Translations under genes and position numbers: made by a program
Notes under the pieces: generated by a model
Databases searched by the model: none
The model's input: the letters and a program-made list of their open reading frames with translations, nothing else
What the model was told of the DNA's origin: nothing
Shown here: positions 8,197 to 16,946 of the stretch, piece after piece
Layout: the number at the start of each line of letters is the position of its first letter
How positions within the stretch are numbered: position 1 is the stretch's first letter
Origin: Corallococcus praedator
GTDB taxonomy: Bacteria; Myxococcota; Myxococcia; Myxococcales; Myxococcaceae
Reading direction: 5' to 3'
Length of the DNA: 64,000 bases
Assembly: GCF_003612125.1 (NCBI RefSeq)
Contig: NZ_RAWI01000003.1
Span: 1 to 64,000, forward strand

Positions 8197-8739
8197 TCAA
8201 GGGTCCCAGCGAACGCGGTAGGAGCAGGCCTGACCGTCGAAGTCGAAGTGCTCCACGCGCAGGTTGCGGGCCCCGGCCCGGGCCAGTCCTGCTTCGAGGA
8301 TGCCCCGCAGGTAGCCCGGGTTCCCGTTGCACTCGCTCACGCGGATGAGGTGGTGCGCGGGGCCCTGGGTGAGCAGCTCGCTCTTCTGGTAGTTGTTCAC
8401 GTTCTCGAAGCTCTCCTGGATGCGGACGACCACCCGCTCGGGTCCGAAGATGGGCCACATGGAGATGAGCGCCTTGCCCAGTTGGGTCTGCGCCATTCCC
8501 TGGATGATGCCGCTGCCGATGCGCCGGTAGCCCTCCTCCACCTCGACGTCCGGATGCAGGTGCTGCACGGTGATGCGCAGGGCTTCGGCGAACACGGTCC
8601 GGGAGGTGTTGCTGGGCGCCTCCGCGTCCAGATCCAACCCTGCCTCGCTCAGCTTGTCTTTCAGGTCTGGCGTGAGACGGTCGCCAATGGAACGGAAGAG
8701 CCCCTCAATCGTATGGCGATACACAATCTCTTCAGCCAC
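8197..8739 (-). CDS. DUF2378 (TIGR02265) family protein
   Basis: 180 residues. The opening VYRHTIEGLFRSIGDRLTP, the centre YRRIGSGIIQGMAQTQLGKAL and the tail segment VRVSECNGNPGYLRGILEAGL-like region fit the myxobacteria-restricted TIGR02265 family, which is found in many paralogous copies per genome. Function unknown. No signal peptide or membrane helix, so it is probably cytoplasmic. It is a good taxonomic marker for Myxococcota. It precedes the beta-helix lipoprotein gene by 8 bp on the same strand and could share its transcript. Confidence 0.82.
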   Translation of the reverse strand: MAEEIVYRHTIEGLFRSIGDRLTPDLKDKLSEAGLDLDAEAPSNTSRTVFAEALRITVQHLHPDVEVEEGYRRIGSGIIQGMAQTQLGKALISMWPIFGPERVVVRIQESFENVNNYQKSELLTQGPAHHLIRVSECNGNPGYLRGILEAGLARAGARNLRVEHFDFDGQACSYRVRWDP

Positions 8740-9034
8740 GTTTCACCTGTCCACTTCGCGGCGGTCCCAGTTCCGCCGTACCCGGCCCCAGCGTAGCGCA
8801 TTCCCGCCGGGATCCCGAAGGGGCCCCGTCAACACGGAGGCCCCGAAACACCAAGGCTCGCGCACGGGGCCGCCGGGGGACAGGACGTAGCGGATCTGGT
8901 TACAAGCGCGCCCCCTCGGGCCCTTGTGTACAACCCGATTTTCGTCGTTTCCGGCACGCGCCTATAGGGTGTTCCCGGAAACCCTGGAGTTCCGCAGCGC
9001 TGTTGTCACGCACCGACCGGGTCAGGAGCAGGGA
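8740..9034. other. Divergent intergenic region
   Basis: 295 bp between the DUF2378 gene (-) and the small membrane protein gene (+). A possible -10-like TATAGG occurs near 8962-8967, but no convincing -35 pairs with it. No gene-like frame or strong hairpin was seen. Confidence 0.4.
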
Positions 9035-9397
9035 ATGTCGCCAACGGTGAAGTGGGTCCTCGGAGCCCTCGTGGGGTTGCCCCTGATGTGCTGCGGCTGC
9101 GGGGGCATGTGGTTCAAGAGCCAGTTTCCCTACGACGAGGCGCTGGCCCGGGTGACGACTCATCCGTCGGTCATCAAGTCCCTGGGTGCTCCCGTCAGCG
9201 GCGCCTTCTTCTTCTCGGGCAACACCCGTTCGCGAAACGACGACGCGGTCGCCGAGATGAAGATCGACCTCTCCGGTAGCAAACAGAACGCCGTGCTGGA
9301 GGTGAGGGCCGTGCAGACCAGCAAGGTCTGGGGCTTCAGCCGGCTGCGCGTGGTGCCCCGGAACGGCGACGTGATCAACCTCGTCGGGGGGCCCTGA
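9035..9397 (+). CDS. Small membrane-anchored protein, Coa1-like
   Basis: 120 residues from the ATG at 9035, preceded by CAGGAGCAGGG. One N-terminal helix (WVLGALVGLPLMCCGCGGMWF) is followed by a soluble segment of about 95 residues: a short helix (YDEALARVTTHPSVIKSLG), then strands (GAFFFSGNTRS, AVAEMKIDLSG, AVLEVRAVQTS, FSRLRVVPRNG). This is the layout of the cytochrome-oxidase-assembly-1 (Coa1/DUF) domain common in bacterial membrane proteins. The match is by pattern only. It converges with the PIG-V-like gene and is probably monocistronic. Confidence 0.55.
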   Translation: MSPTVKWVLGALVGLPLMCCGCGGMWFKSQFPYDEALARVTTHPSVIKSLGAPVSGAFFFSGNTRSRNDDAVAEMKIDLSGSKQNAVLEVRAVQTSKVWGFSRLRVVPRNGDVINLVGGP

Positions 9398-9406
9398 CCG
9401 CCGCGT

Positions 9407-10519
9407 TCAATAGGCCCACCGGCCAATGGCATACGCGTGGGTGACCTTGTGGTTGAGCCACACGCACAGCACGGCCACCGTCCAGCGCACCCATGCGGGT
9501 CGGGTGGCCAGCCAGTCCCCCGCGAGGAACAACACGGGGAAGAGCACCGCGCCGAAGCGGAACGCATTGCCCAGGTCGCCCTGGGGCAGCATCACCAGCA
9601 GCGACAGCAGGGCATACAGGCCCAGGGCCCGGTCGCGGCGAAGCAGCGCCAGCGCGGCGGCAAGCCACAGCGCGCCGAAGGCATGTCGCAGGAGCAGCCA
9701 GCCATTGAATCCCTTGTGCCAGGGATTGCCCAGCCACAAGCCCCGGACGGCGCCCCACACGGAGTCGACGTGGTTCCATTCACGCTGCGCCTTCATGAAC
9801 ATGAAGGGATCGCCGGCCCTCGCCCACTCGAAGGCCAGCAGGCCGCCGAAGGCCAGCAGTGCCAGGGCCCCCAGCGCTGCGAAGCGCAGGGCACGGCTCC
9901 GCCATGAGGGCTCGCGTCCAGCGAGCAGGAGCGCGGCGGTGATGGCCACGAAGACCCCCTGGTTGCGCGTCCACACGCACAACGCCACCAACACGGCGGA
10001 GGAAAGCAGGGCCCCGCGTGCGGCGAACGCCAGCGCGCCAAAGGACAGCAGGAGGAAGAGGCCCTCCGTGTGGTGCGAGTGCAGGGTGAAGCTCGCGGGA
10101 CTGTAGAGCAGGAGGAACCAGCCCCAGCCCGTGCCGGCGGTCAGCGCGCCCACCAGCCTTCCCTGGCGGCTCCAGCGCGTGTTCCAGGCGACGAAGGCGA
10201 GGAGGCACGGCGTGGACAGCAGACAGCCCACGAGCTGCGGCGGGAGCGTCCCTCCCAGCCCCTGACGCAGCAGCCACACCGTGCCCGGGTAGAGCGGCAG
10301 GAAGGCCCAGAGGGGCCACGTGTAGCCTTCGGTGACGAGTCGGCTGTAGAGGTTCGAATCCCAGCGATCCAGCATCTGGAGCAGCGGGATGCCACGGCTG
10401 GAGGACGTCCAGGCCCACAGCCCGAAGTGGTGGACCAGCATCGCCACCGTGAGTCCCCATGGGGCCCAGACGGAAGGCGTGGCGACCCGTGGCGAAGGGG
10501 CTTGCGGCGAAAGACTCAT
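9407..10519 (-). CDS. PIG-V-like GT-C mannosyltransferase family membrane protein
   Basis: 370 residues with about nine hydrophobic helices. The segment WDSNLYSRLVTEGYTW after the first helix matches the WD-x-x-(W/F)Y-x-x-(I/L)-x-x-x-GY pattern of PIG-V/GT76 proteins. The loop HSHHTEGLFLLLSF and the later NPWHKGFNGWL are also typical. Family members transfer mannose from a lipid-phosphate donor on the outer face of the membrane; donor and acceptor here are unknown. I use the ATG at 10519; extending the frame further upstream adds a low-complexity stretch that overlaps the SIR2-like gene start. It is divergent from that gene (about 140 bp gap). Confidence 0.7.
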   Translation of the reverse strand: MSLSPQAPSPRVATPSVWAPWGLTVAMLVHHFGLWAWTSSSRGIPLLQMLDRWDSNLYSRLVTEGYTWPLWAFLPLYPGTVWLLRQGLGGTLPPQLVGCLLSTPCLLAFVAWNTRWSRQGRLVGALTAGTGWGWFLLLYSPASFTLHSHHTEGLFLLLSFGALAFAARGALLSSAVLVALCVWTRNQGVFVAITAALLLAGREPSWRSRALRFAALGALALLAFGGLLAFEWARAGDPFMFMKAQREWNHVDSVWGAVRGLWLGNPWHKGFNGWLLLRHAFGALWLAAALALLRRDRALGLYALLSLLVMLPQGDLGNAFRFGAVLFPVLFLAGDWLATRPAWVRWTVAVLCVWLNHKVTHAYAIGRWAY

Positions 10520-10658
10520 GCGAGGGGCTCCACGAACGGCCAGCGTGTAGCCGGGGCATTGCTCCAGCACAAGCGTTCCCCATGGGAGAAAGGCCCGCCC
10601 GAAAACCGGAAAGGAGAAGCGGCCGGACCGGGCTATCGTGCGACCCAAGAGGGGCACC

Positions 10659-12578
10659 ATGAACTTCCCGAGGGAGCTGGTCGAGGCGGTCCGCAGGCAC
10701 CAGGTCGTCCCATTCGTGGGCGCCGGCATCAGCATGGGGGTGAAGCGGGGCATGTTCCCCTCCTGGCCCCGCCTGCTGGAGGGGCTCGCGGAGCGGATGC
10801 AGGAGGAGTCCCTTCCGGAGCCGGCCATCAAGGAGGTGAACCAGCGCATCGCGCAGGGGGACTACCTCACCGCCGCGGAGCTGGCCTTCAAGGACCTGGG
10901 GGCCTACCGCTTCAACCGCTTCCTGCGCGAGCGCTTCCGCGTGCGCCGGCCATCCGACGCGGACCTCTCCGTCATCCAGGCCCTCTGGAAGCTGCGTCCT
11001 CCGGTGGTGATGACGCCCAACTACGACGACGTGCTGCTCTGGGGCCGCGAGGATGCCGAAGCCGTCTCCAATGATCAGGACGACGAACTCAACCTGATGG
11101 ACGCCGAGGCATCCCCTGAGACTCCGCGCGTCTGGTATCTGCACGGCACCGTCCACCGACTGGCCACGCTGGTGTTGGCCGGCGCTGATTACAAGCGCCT
11201 GTATGGGGATGGCTCCCAGCCGACCGGCTATTCGCAGTACACGAACGCGCTGGTGCGCCTGCGGGAGTGGATCCGCTCCAAGCCGTTTCTGTATATGGGC
11301 TTCAGCTTCAGCGACCCGTACGTGCTCAAGCAGTTGGAGCACGTCATCGGCATCACGCGGGGCCGGCAGATGCCCAGCTTCGCGCTGATGAAGAAGGGGT
11401 CCATCGACCGCGGGGCGCTGTGGCCGAAGTACAACATCCAGCTCGTGGAGTACGAGGACCACGGTGCGCCGCTCGCGGAGTTCCTGCGCGGCCTGGGGGA
11501 GGCGGCCTTCGGTCCCAGTCGGGTGAGCCTGAGCACGGACCTGGAAGCGCTGCCTTTTGGAATCGCGCCGGCACCGCCGCAGGCCATGTCGCCCCCCATC
11601 CCGGGGCCCGCGCCCGTGGTGCCCACGCCGGAAGCGCTGCCCATCGTGGCCCGCCCTGCCCTGGAGCAGGAATACGCGCGCATCCTCCAGGGACAGCACC
11701 GGCTGGTATTGCTCTCCCCGGAGGACGGAGGCACCCGAGCGCTCGCGCGCCGCGTGGCGGCCCGGTACGGCAACCGCGTCACCTGGCTTGCGCCGCCCAA
11801 CGTCCCCGACTGCACCGAGGCGGAGTACTGCCGCGCCCTGGTTGGGGACGACACGGGTGCGAACACGGTGACGAGCTTCGACGCGTTGGTGGAGCACCTG
11901 CGGGCGAAGGCGGCGCGGCTGGGCCGGGAGCACCTGATCATCCTGCGTTACGAGTGGGGACCGTTCGACCACCTGACGGCGTTGGGACGGCACCTGCGGC
12001 GGATGATGGATGAGCCGTCCAAGGTGCAGTTCCACTTCCTCATCGCGGGCGGCGAGCGCTCCGCGTGGCTCCTGCACAACATGCAGAGCTTCTCCGTGTT
12101 CAAGGACGCGCCGCGCCGCGAGGTGCCGGACCTCACGGTGGAGGAGATTCGCCAGTTCCTGGACAGCGGAGGGCACGGAGGAGCGCGCTGGGCGCAGGGG
12201 CTCCACGAGGCTACCGGCGGGCATCCGGGACTGTTGCGCGAGGTGATGATCACCGACGGTGCGCTGGACGCGGAGTCCATCACCGGGAAGCTCGTGCGCG
12301 GTCCGTCACTCCGGGGCGCCGTGCTGGAGTGCCTGCGCGAGGACGAGCGCAATGGCTACACAGGGGAGCGCGGCTGCCAGTCGGTGCTCACGAAGCTGTT
12401 GGACGGACAGCGCGTAGAGGACCTGGAGCCACTCGACCACCGGGTGGAGTATCCGGAGGTCCGACTGTACTTCGCGGGGCTCGTGCGCAGTGACGCAGCG
12501 GGCAGGACGGTGCCACGGTGCAAGGCCGTGGAGCAGGTCGCGCGCAAAGTGCTGGCACGCAAGGATGCCAGGCCTTGA
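10659..12578 (+). CDS. SIR2-like domain protein with degenerate STAND-type C-terminal half
   Basis: 639 residues. ATG at 10659 with AAGAGGGG upstream. The N-terminal SIR2-like domain has the NAD-site GAGIS (residues 21-25), TPNYD with Asn121, LHG with His162, and GFSFSD (214-219). Asn and His correspond to the catalytic pair of SIR2-type NAD hydrolases such as ThsA, so NAD consumption is plausible. A Pro-rich linker (about 310-335) leads to a STAND/AAA-like half with a degraded P-loop (SPEDGGTRAL, no Lys), a Walker-B-like LIILRYEW and the ATGGHPGLL signature of STAND ATPases, then a winged-helix-like end. No membrane helix. The stop overlaps the TTG start of the WD40 gene (TTGA), so the two products are made together. 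The likely role is effector of a two-protein stress or defence sensor; this is inference. Confidence 0.85.
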   Translation: MNFPRELVEAVRRHQVVPFVGAGISMGVKRGMFPSWPRLLEGLAERMQEESLPEPAIKEVNQRIAQGDYLTAAELAFKDLGAYRFNRFLRERFRVRRPSDADLSVIQALWKLRPPVVMTPNYDDVLLWGREDAEAVSNDQDDELNLMDAEASPETPRVWYLHGTVHRLATLVLAGADYKRLYGDGSQPTGYSQYTNALVRLREWIRSKPFLYMGFSFSDPYVLKQLEHVIGITRGRQMPSFALMKKGSIDRGALWPKYNIQLVEYEDHGAPLAEFLRGLGEAAFGPSRVSLSTDLEALPFGIAPAPPQAMSPPIPGPAPVVPTPEALPIVARPALEQEYARILQGQHRLVLLSPEDGGTRALARRVAARYGNRVTWLAPPNVPDCTEAEYCRALVGDDTGANTVTSFDALVEHLRAKAARLGREHLIILRYEWGPFDHLTALGRHLRRMMDEPSKVQFHFLIAGGERSAWLLHNMQSFSVFKDAPRREVPDLTVEEIRQFLDSGGHGGARWAQGLHEATGGHPGLLREVMITDGALDAESITGKLVRGPSLRGAVLECLREDERNGYTGERGCQSVLTKLLDGQRVEDLEPLDHRVEYPEVRLYFAGLVRSDAAGRTVPRCKAVEQVARKVLARKDARP

Positions 12579-15500
12579 GCCGATACACCTGGGCGCTCTG
12601 CATCGCCGTGGTGTTGATGGCCACGGGGGCGGCGGCGGAGACACTCGAGCCGCTCGTTCCGGAGGGTGAGCCCGAAAGCATTCTCAAGGGGGCGGAGTGG
12701 TCTTCCGTGGGAGCCGTTTTCTCCGTGGCCTTCAGTCCGGACGGAAGCATCCTCGCTTCGGGCTCCCTCGACCAGACAGTCCACCTGTGGGACGTGGCCA
12801 CCGGACGCGAACTGCGGTTCCTGAAGGGACATACCGCGAGTATCCGCTCCGTGGCCTTCAGCCCGGACGGGCGCACCCTTGTCTCAGGCAGTCGTGACAG
12901 GACCGTTCGTTTGTGGGATGTGGCCACGGGCCGGGAACTACGACGTCTGGGGGAAAGCCAGGAGCCCATCCTCTCGGTGGCCTTCAGCCCGAACGGAGCC
13001 ACCGTTGCCATGGCGGGCGAGAGCAACACCGTACGTCTGTGGAACGTGACCACGGGGACTGAACAGCAGCGGATGGAAGGGCATCTCGGGTTCGTCCGCT
13101 CCGCGATCTTCAGCCCAGACGGAAGCGAACTCGCAACCAACGGTGATGACCAGACGATCCGCGTGTGGGACGTGGCCACGGGCCGTGAGCGCAAACGCTT
13201 GTTAAACACCCCCCCCCAGGTCACATCGATCGCCTTCAGTCCAGATGGGTACACACTCGCCTCCGGCAGTCGGGATGGCACGGTGCGACAGTGGAACATC
13301 GCCGACTGGGACATGGTGCAGCGGCTGTGGGGACATTTCGGCGAGGTGTCCTCGGTGGTCTTCAGTCCGGACGGACGCACCTTCGCCTCCTGCGGCGATG
13401 ACAAGACCGTTCGACTCTGGAACGTCGCCACCGGACGCGAGATTCGGCGCATGGAGGGACACGCCGCGTCTGTCTATTCCGTGGTCTTCAGCCCGGATGG
13501 GCGCACCCTTGCATCAAGCAGCAAGGATCAGACGGTCCGGCGGTGGGACGTCGCTACCGGCCGTGAACTCCAGAGGCTGGAGGGACAACACTCCGCCGAG
13601 GTCTTCTCCCTGGCTATCAGCCAGGACGGGCGCACCCTTGCATCGGGCAGCGATGACAACACAGTCCGGTTGTGGGACATGATCACCGGCCGCGAGTTGC
13701 ACAACCTGACGGGCCATTCCGCCGACGTCCATTCCGTGGCCTTCAGCCCGGACGGGCGCACCCTCGCATCGGGCAGCGATGACAAAACAGTCCGGCTGTG
13801 GGACGTGGCAACCGGACGCGAACAGCCTTCGCTGGCTGAGTTCTCCTCATCCATCCAATCGCTCGCCTATAGCCCTGACGGACGTCTCCTCGCCACGGAC
13901 GACGGAGAAGAGGCGGTGCAACTGTGGGATGTGGCCACCCACGGTGAACTGCGACGATTGGAAGGTCATTCTGCTACCATCAATTCAATAGCCTTCAGTC
14001 CCGATGGGCGAACCCTGGCCTCGGGGAGCGCTGACAACACGATCCGGCTGTGGGACGTGGCCACGGGGCGCGAGCTGCGACGCATCGAGGAACTCGCATC
14101 CATCTTCGGGACGCTGGCCTTCAGTCCCGACGGACGAACCCTGGCCTCGGGGAGCGCTGACAACACCGTCCGGCTGTGGGACGTGGCCACGGGGCGCGAG
14201 CGTCGGCGACTGAAAGGCCATGCCAACTTTGTGACCTCCCTCCGCTTCAGTCCGGACGGGCGAACCCTGGCTTCATCGAGCCTCGACAAGACCATCAAGT
14301 TCTGGAACACCGCGACCGGAAACAACTCGCGAACCCTGACGCTGACCAGCCATGTCCTGGCGCTCGCCTTCGCGCCCGATGGAAACACTCTGGCTTCAGG
14401 CGATAGCGACGGAGCGGTGCGCCTGTGGTCTACCCAGGGCGGAAAGGCCCTCCGGGGCCTGATGCGGGGAGCTAGCAAGGGATGGCTGGGCCACATTGAA
14501 GGCCAACCTGTCTTCCGTCATGACGACGGTCGATTCCTCTACCAACGACAGGCGGATGGCGCACTCGAACCCATCGCGCCGCCAGAGTCCCCAATGCGCC
14601 CCCGCCTTTCCACGCACGCCGTGCCTGGCAAAGCTCCGGGAGATTTCGGGGATGCCGGAAGCATCACCGTTACCCTTACCAACGCTCTGGGCGCGGAGCG
14701 AGCCTACTGGCTCCGGATCGAGCCCGTGGAAATCCCTGCCGGATTGATCCTCCAGACGCCGCCCCCTCTGCTGCGTCTGGACGCCGGTAAGTCCGTGGAG
14801 CTTCAGGTGGGGCTCTCTTATTTGAGGCCCGAGGGCAGTGATTTCCCTCCGGTCTCGCTCGCCCGCTTCAGAGTCGCCCACGCCTTCGGGACGGAGCCTG
14901 CGGTCGAGGTCCGCATCCCGTTGCGTACGCCCCAGTTGGAGCTGACGAATGCCCCCTCCATCGAAGACAAGACCCTGAGCGTCAGCATCAAGAACACGGG
15001 GACACAAGCCGTCGGGCCGCTTCTCTTCAAGAGCACCTTCGCGGTGGGCGAGACGACGCAGGCCGGTCCCCAGCAGGAACTCAGCCTCGGGGAAGACCAG
15101 GAACAGACGCTGAAGTTCGCCGTCCCGCCTGCCTTCCTGGAGAAGGGCCGGTTCTCCTTCAACCTCGACGCGAGCTATCAGCAGTGGCCCCGCACGTGGA
15201 CCTTCTCGGAACCCGACGTGAAGGTCACCCGTCCCTACACGCTCTATGTGGCGCTGGCCCTGGGGACGCTCCTCCTCTTCGCTGGCGTGTACTACGCGCG
15301 CGTCTACCGCAACCCCCTGGTGGTGGACGCCCAGCGCTCTCCCTCCGCGATCAAGGGCTATCCCCTGGAACAGATGGTCGCGGCGGATCAAGCCTTGCGG
15401 CGAGCAAAGCGGCTCGACTCCGTGGTGACGGCCGCGGGCATCCCCGTCACCCGATGGGAGCGTGCGCTCCGAGGCTCCAGGGAACCCCACGTCGTGGCCA

Positions 15501-16939
15501 CCGCCTTCGCGGAAGCCATTGGCGGCAGGCTCGGCCCGAGCCTGGGCACGAACACCTGGGCGCTCACCCTGCCCACCCTCCGACTGCGCTTCTCGCGGGA
15601 CACCGCCGTCGTCGTCATCGATGGGACGCGCCTGGAGTCTGGCGAGGCCGAGCGCCGCATGGCGGATGTCTTCCAGGAGGGCCAGGGTCCCAGCCAGGTG
15701 CTCGTGTTGGACCGCACGGAGTCGCAGAACGCACGTCAGGTGCTCGAAGGCGTGCCGGGTGTCCGCGCGGTCGTGCTGTCCGCCAACGCCCTGCGGGACC
15801 TGCTCCTCGCGGATGAACCCGTGCGCCTGCTGGAGACCACCATCTCCGAACAGGTCGCCGTCTCCGAACTGTCGCCCTATCAGGTGGCTGGCGGCGTGAA
15901 GGTGGACCACCTCTTCTTCGGCCGTGAGCGTGAGGTGCGCGCCATCACCGATCGCACCGTCCGCAACTTCCTCGTGGTGGGCCAACGGCAGATGGGCAAG
16001 AGCAGCCTCCTGCTCGCCTCACTCCGGCGGCTCCAGGCGCGCTCGGACCTGGACGCCTGCTACGTGGAACTCGCGGACGCGGATCTGCACCGCCGAATCG
16101 TCCGGGAACGCGAGCGCATGCCGCCAGCCGGTGCCGCCCTCCCCTCCTTCGAGGAGGTCGCCGCCGGAACGATTTCACGGCCCCGCGTGTGGCTCGTCGA
16201 CGAGGCCGACGACTTCATCAAGACCGAAGCCCAGTCAGGCTTCCCGGTGTTGCAGGCCATGCGCGCGCTGGCCGAGGAAGGCCGCGCGTACTTCATCCTC
16301 GCGGGCTTCTGGGACCTCTACCGGGCCGTGGTGCTCGACGAGAAGCAGCCCCTGCGCAACTTCGGTGAACACCTCCGCCTGGAACCGCTGGATCCACGGT
16401 CAGCATTGTCACTGGTCACCGAACCCATGGTGGCCCTGGGCCTCCACTGGGATGTCCCCTCCACCCCCGAGCACCTGCTGGAACAGGCCGGACGCCGGGC
16501 CAACCTGTTGGTGCTGGCCTGCAAGGGATTGGTCGAATCCATCCCCTCCGACCTCCACACCCTCACGCGCGAGCACCTGGAGCGCGTCCTCCGCGAGGAC
16601 GAGGACCTGCGCGACCAGGGCCGGCGCTGGCGGGGAGACCACCCGCTTCACCGCGCCGTGGTGCGACAGGCCCTGCTGCTGGGACGCCCCACGCGCGGAG
16701 AAGTACGACAGGCCCTGCTCGCCCACGACGCGGACATCCGCGCGGTGGACTTCGACGAGGCCATGGACCATCGCGAGCTGAGCTACGTCCTGGTGCCGGA
16801 CGGAGACGGACGTCTGTACTGCCCCGTGCCGCTCATGCAGCGCTACATTGAATCCGAGCGGAGCCTGGAGACAGGCCTCACCGAGGACCTCAAGGACCTG
16901 CGCAGCAAGGGACTGGCCGAAGTGCCCAAGCCCGCCTGA
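12575..16939 (+). CDS. Transmembrane WD40-repeat sensor with cytosolic P-loop ATPase (nSTAND-like)
   Basis: 1454 residues. I choose the TTG at 12575 because it gives a full signal peptide (about 21 residues, ending ATGAAA) and overlaps the upstream stop; the ATG about 45 nt later would truncate the signal. Layout: signal, 14 WD40 blades (about residues 45-625), beta-sandwich-like region (about 660-880), one membrane helix (about 888-908), an alpha/beta domain of unknown type (about 920-1110), a P-loop ATPase with Walker A GQRQMGKSS (Lys1142) and Walker B VWLVDEAD (Asp1209-Glu1210), then a winged-helix-like tail. Topology should place the propellers outside the cytoplasm and the ATPase inside. 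Coupled to the SIR2-like gene. The blades are unusually alike, and a C9 tract lies at 13209-13217. The function is inferred. Confidence 0.85.
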   Translation: MSRYTWALCIAVVLMATGAAAETLEPLVPEGEPESILKGAEWSSVGAVFSVAFSPDGSILASGSLDQTVHLWDVATGRELRFLKGHTASIRSVAFSPDGRTLVSGSRDRTVRLWDVATGRELRRLGESQEPILSVAFSPNGATVAMAGESNTVRLWNVTTGTEQQRMEGHLGFVRSAIFSPDGSELATNGDDQTIRVWDVATGRERKRLLNTPPQVTSIAFSPDGYTLASGSRDGTVRQWNIADWDMVQRLWGHFGEVSSVVFSPDGRTFASCGDDKTVRLWNVATGREIRRMEGHAASVYSVVFSPDGRTLASSSKDQTVRRWDVATGRELQRLEGQHSAEVFSLAISQDGRTLASGSDDNTVRLWDMITGRELHNLTGHSADVHSVAFSPDGRTLASGSDDKTVRLWDVATGREQPSLAEFSSSIQSLAYSPDGRLLATDDGEEAVQLWDVATHGELRRLEGHSATINSIAFSPDGRTLASGSADNTIRLWDVATGRELRRIEELASIFGTLAFSPDGRTLASGSADNTVRLWDVATGRERRRLKGHANFVTSLRFSPDGRTLASSSLDKTIKFWNTATGNNSRTLTLTSHVLALAFAPDGNTLASGDSDGAVRLWSTQGGKALRGLMRGASKGWLGHIEGQPVFRHDDGRFLYQRQADGALEPIAPPESPMRPRLSTHAVPGKAPGDFGDAGSITVTLTNALGAERAYWLRIEPVEIPAGLILQTPPPLLRLDAGKSVELQVGLSYLRPEGSDFPPVSLARFRVAHAFGTEPAVEVRIPLRTPQLELTNAPSIEDKTLSVSIKNTGTQAVGPLLFKSTFAVGETTQAGPQQELSLGEDQEQTLKFAVPPAFLEKGRFSFNLDASYQQWPRTWTFSEPDVKVTRPYTLYVALALGTLLLFAGVYYARVYRNPLVVDAQRSPSAIKGYPLEQMVAADQALRRAKRLDSVVTAAGIPVTRWERALRGSREPHVVATAFAEAIGGRLGPSLGTNTWALTLPTLRLRFSRDTAVVVIDGTRLESGEAERRMADVFQEGQGPSQVLVLDRTESQNARQVLEGVPGVRAVVLSANALRDLLLADEPVRLLETTISEQVAVSELSPYQVAGGVKVDHLFFGREREVRAITDRTVRNFLVVGQRQMGKSSLLLASLRRLQARSDLDACYVELADADLHRRIVRERERMPPAGAALPSFEEVAAGTISRPRVWLVDEADDFIKTEAQSGFPVLQAMRALAEEGRAYFILAGFWDLYRAVVLDEKQPLRNFGEHLRLEPLDPRSALSLVTEPMVALGLHWDVPSTPEHLLEQAGRRANLLVLACKGLVESIPSDLHTLTREHLERVLREDEDLRDQGRRWRGDHPLHRAVVRQALLLGRPTRGEVRQALLAHDADIRAVDFDEAMDHRELSYVLVPDGDGRLYCPVPLMQRYIESERSLETGLTEDLKDLRSKGLAEVPKPA
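12716..14450 (+). repeat. 14 tandem WD40 repeats (two seven-bladed propellers)
   Basis: The unit is 42 residues (126 nt) with the pattern SVAFSPDGRTLASGS, then TVRLWDVATGRELRR. Adjacent blades 11 (13991-14074) and 12 (14117-14200) match at 80 of 84 nt, while the outer blades diverge. This points to recent duplication or homogenisation within the array. Confidence 0.9.
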
Positions 16940-16946
16940 CGCACGC

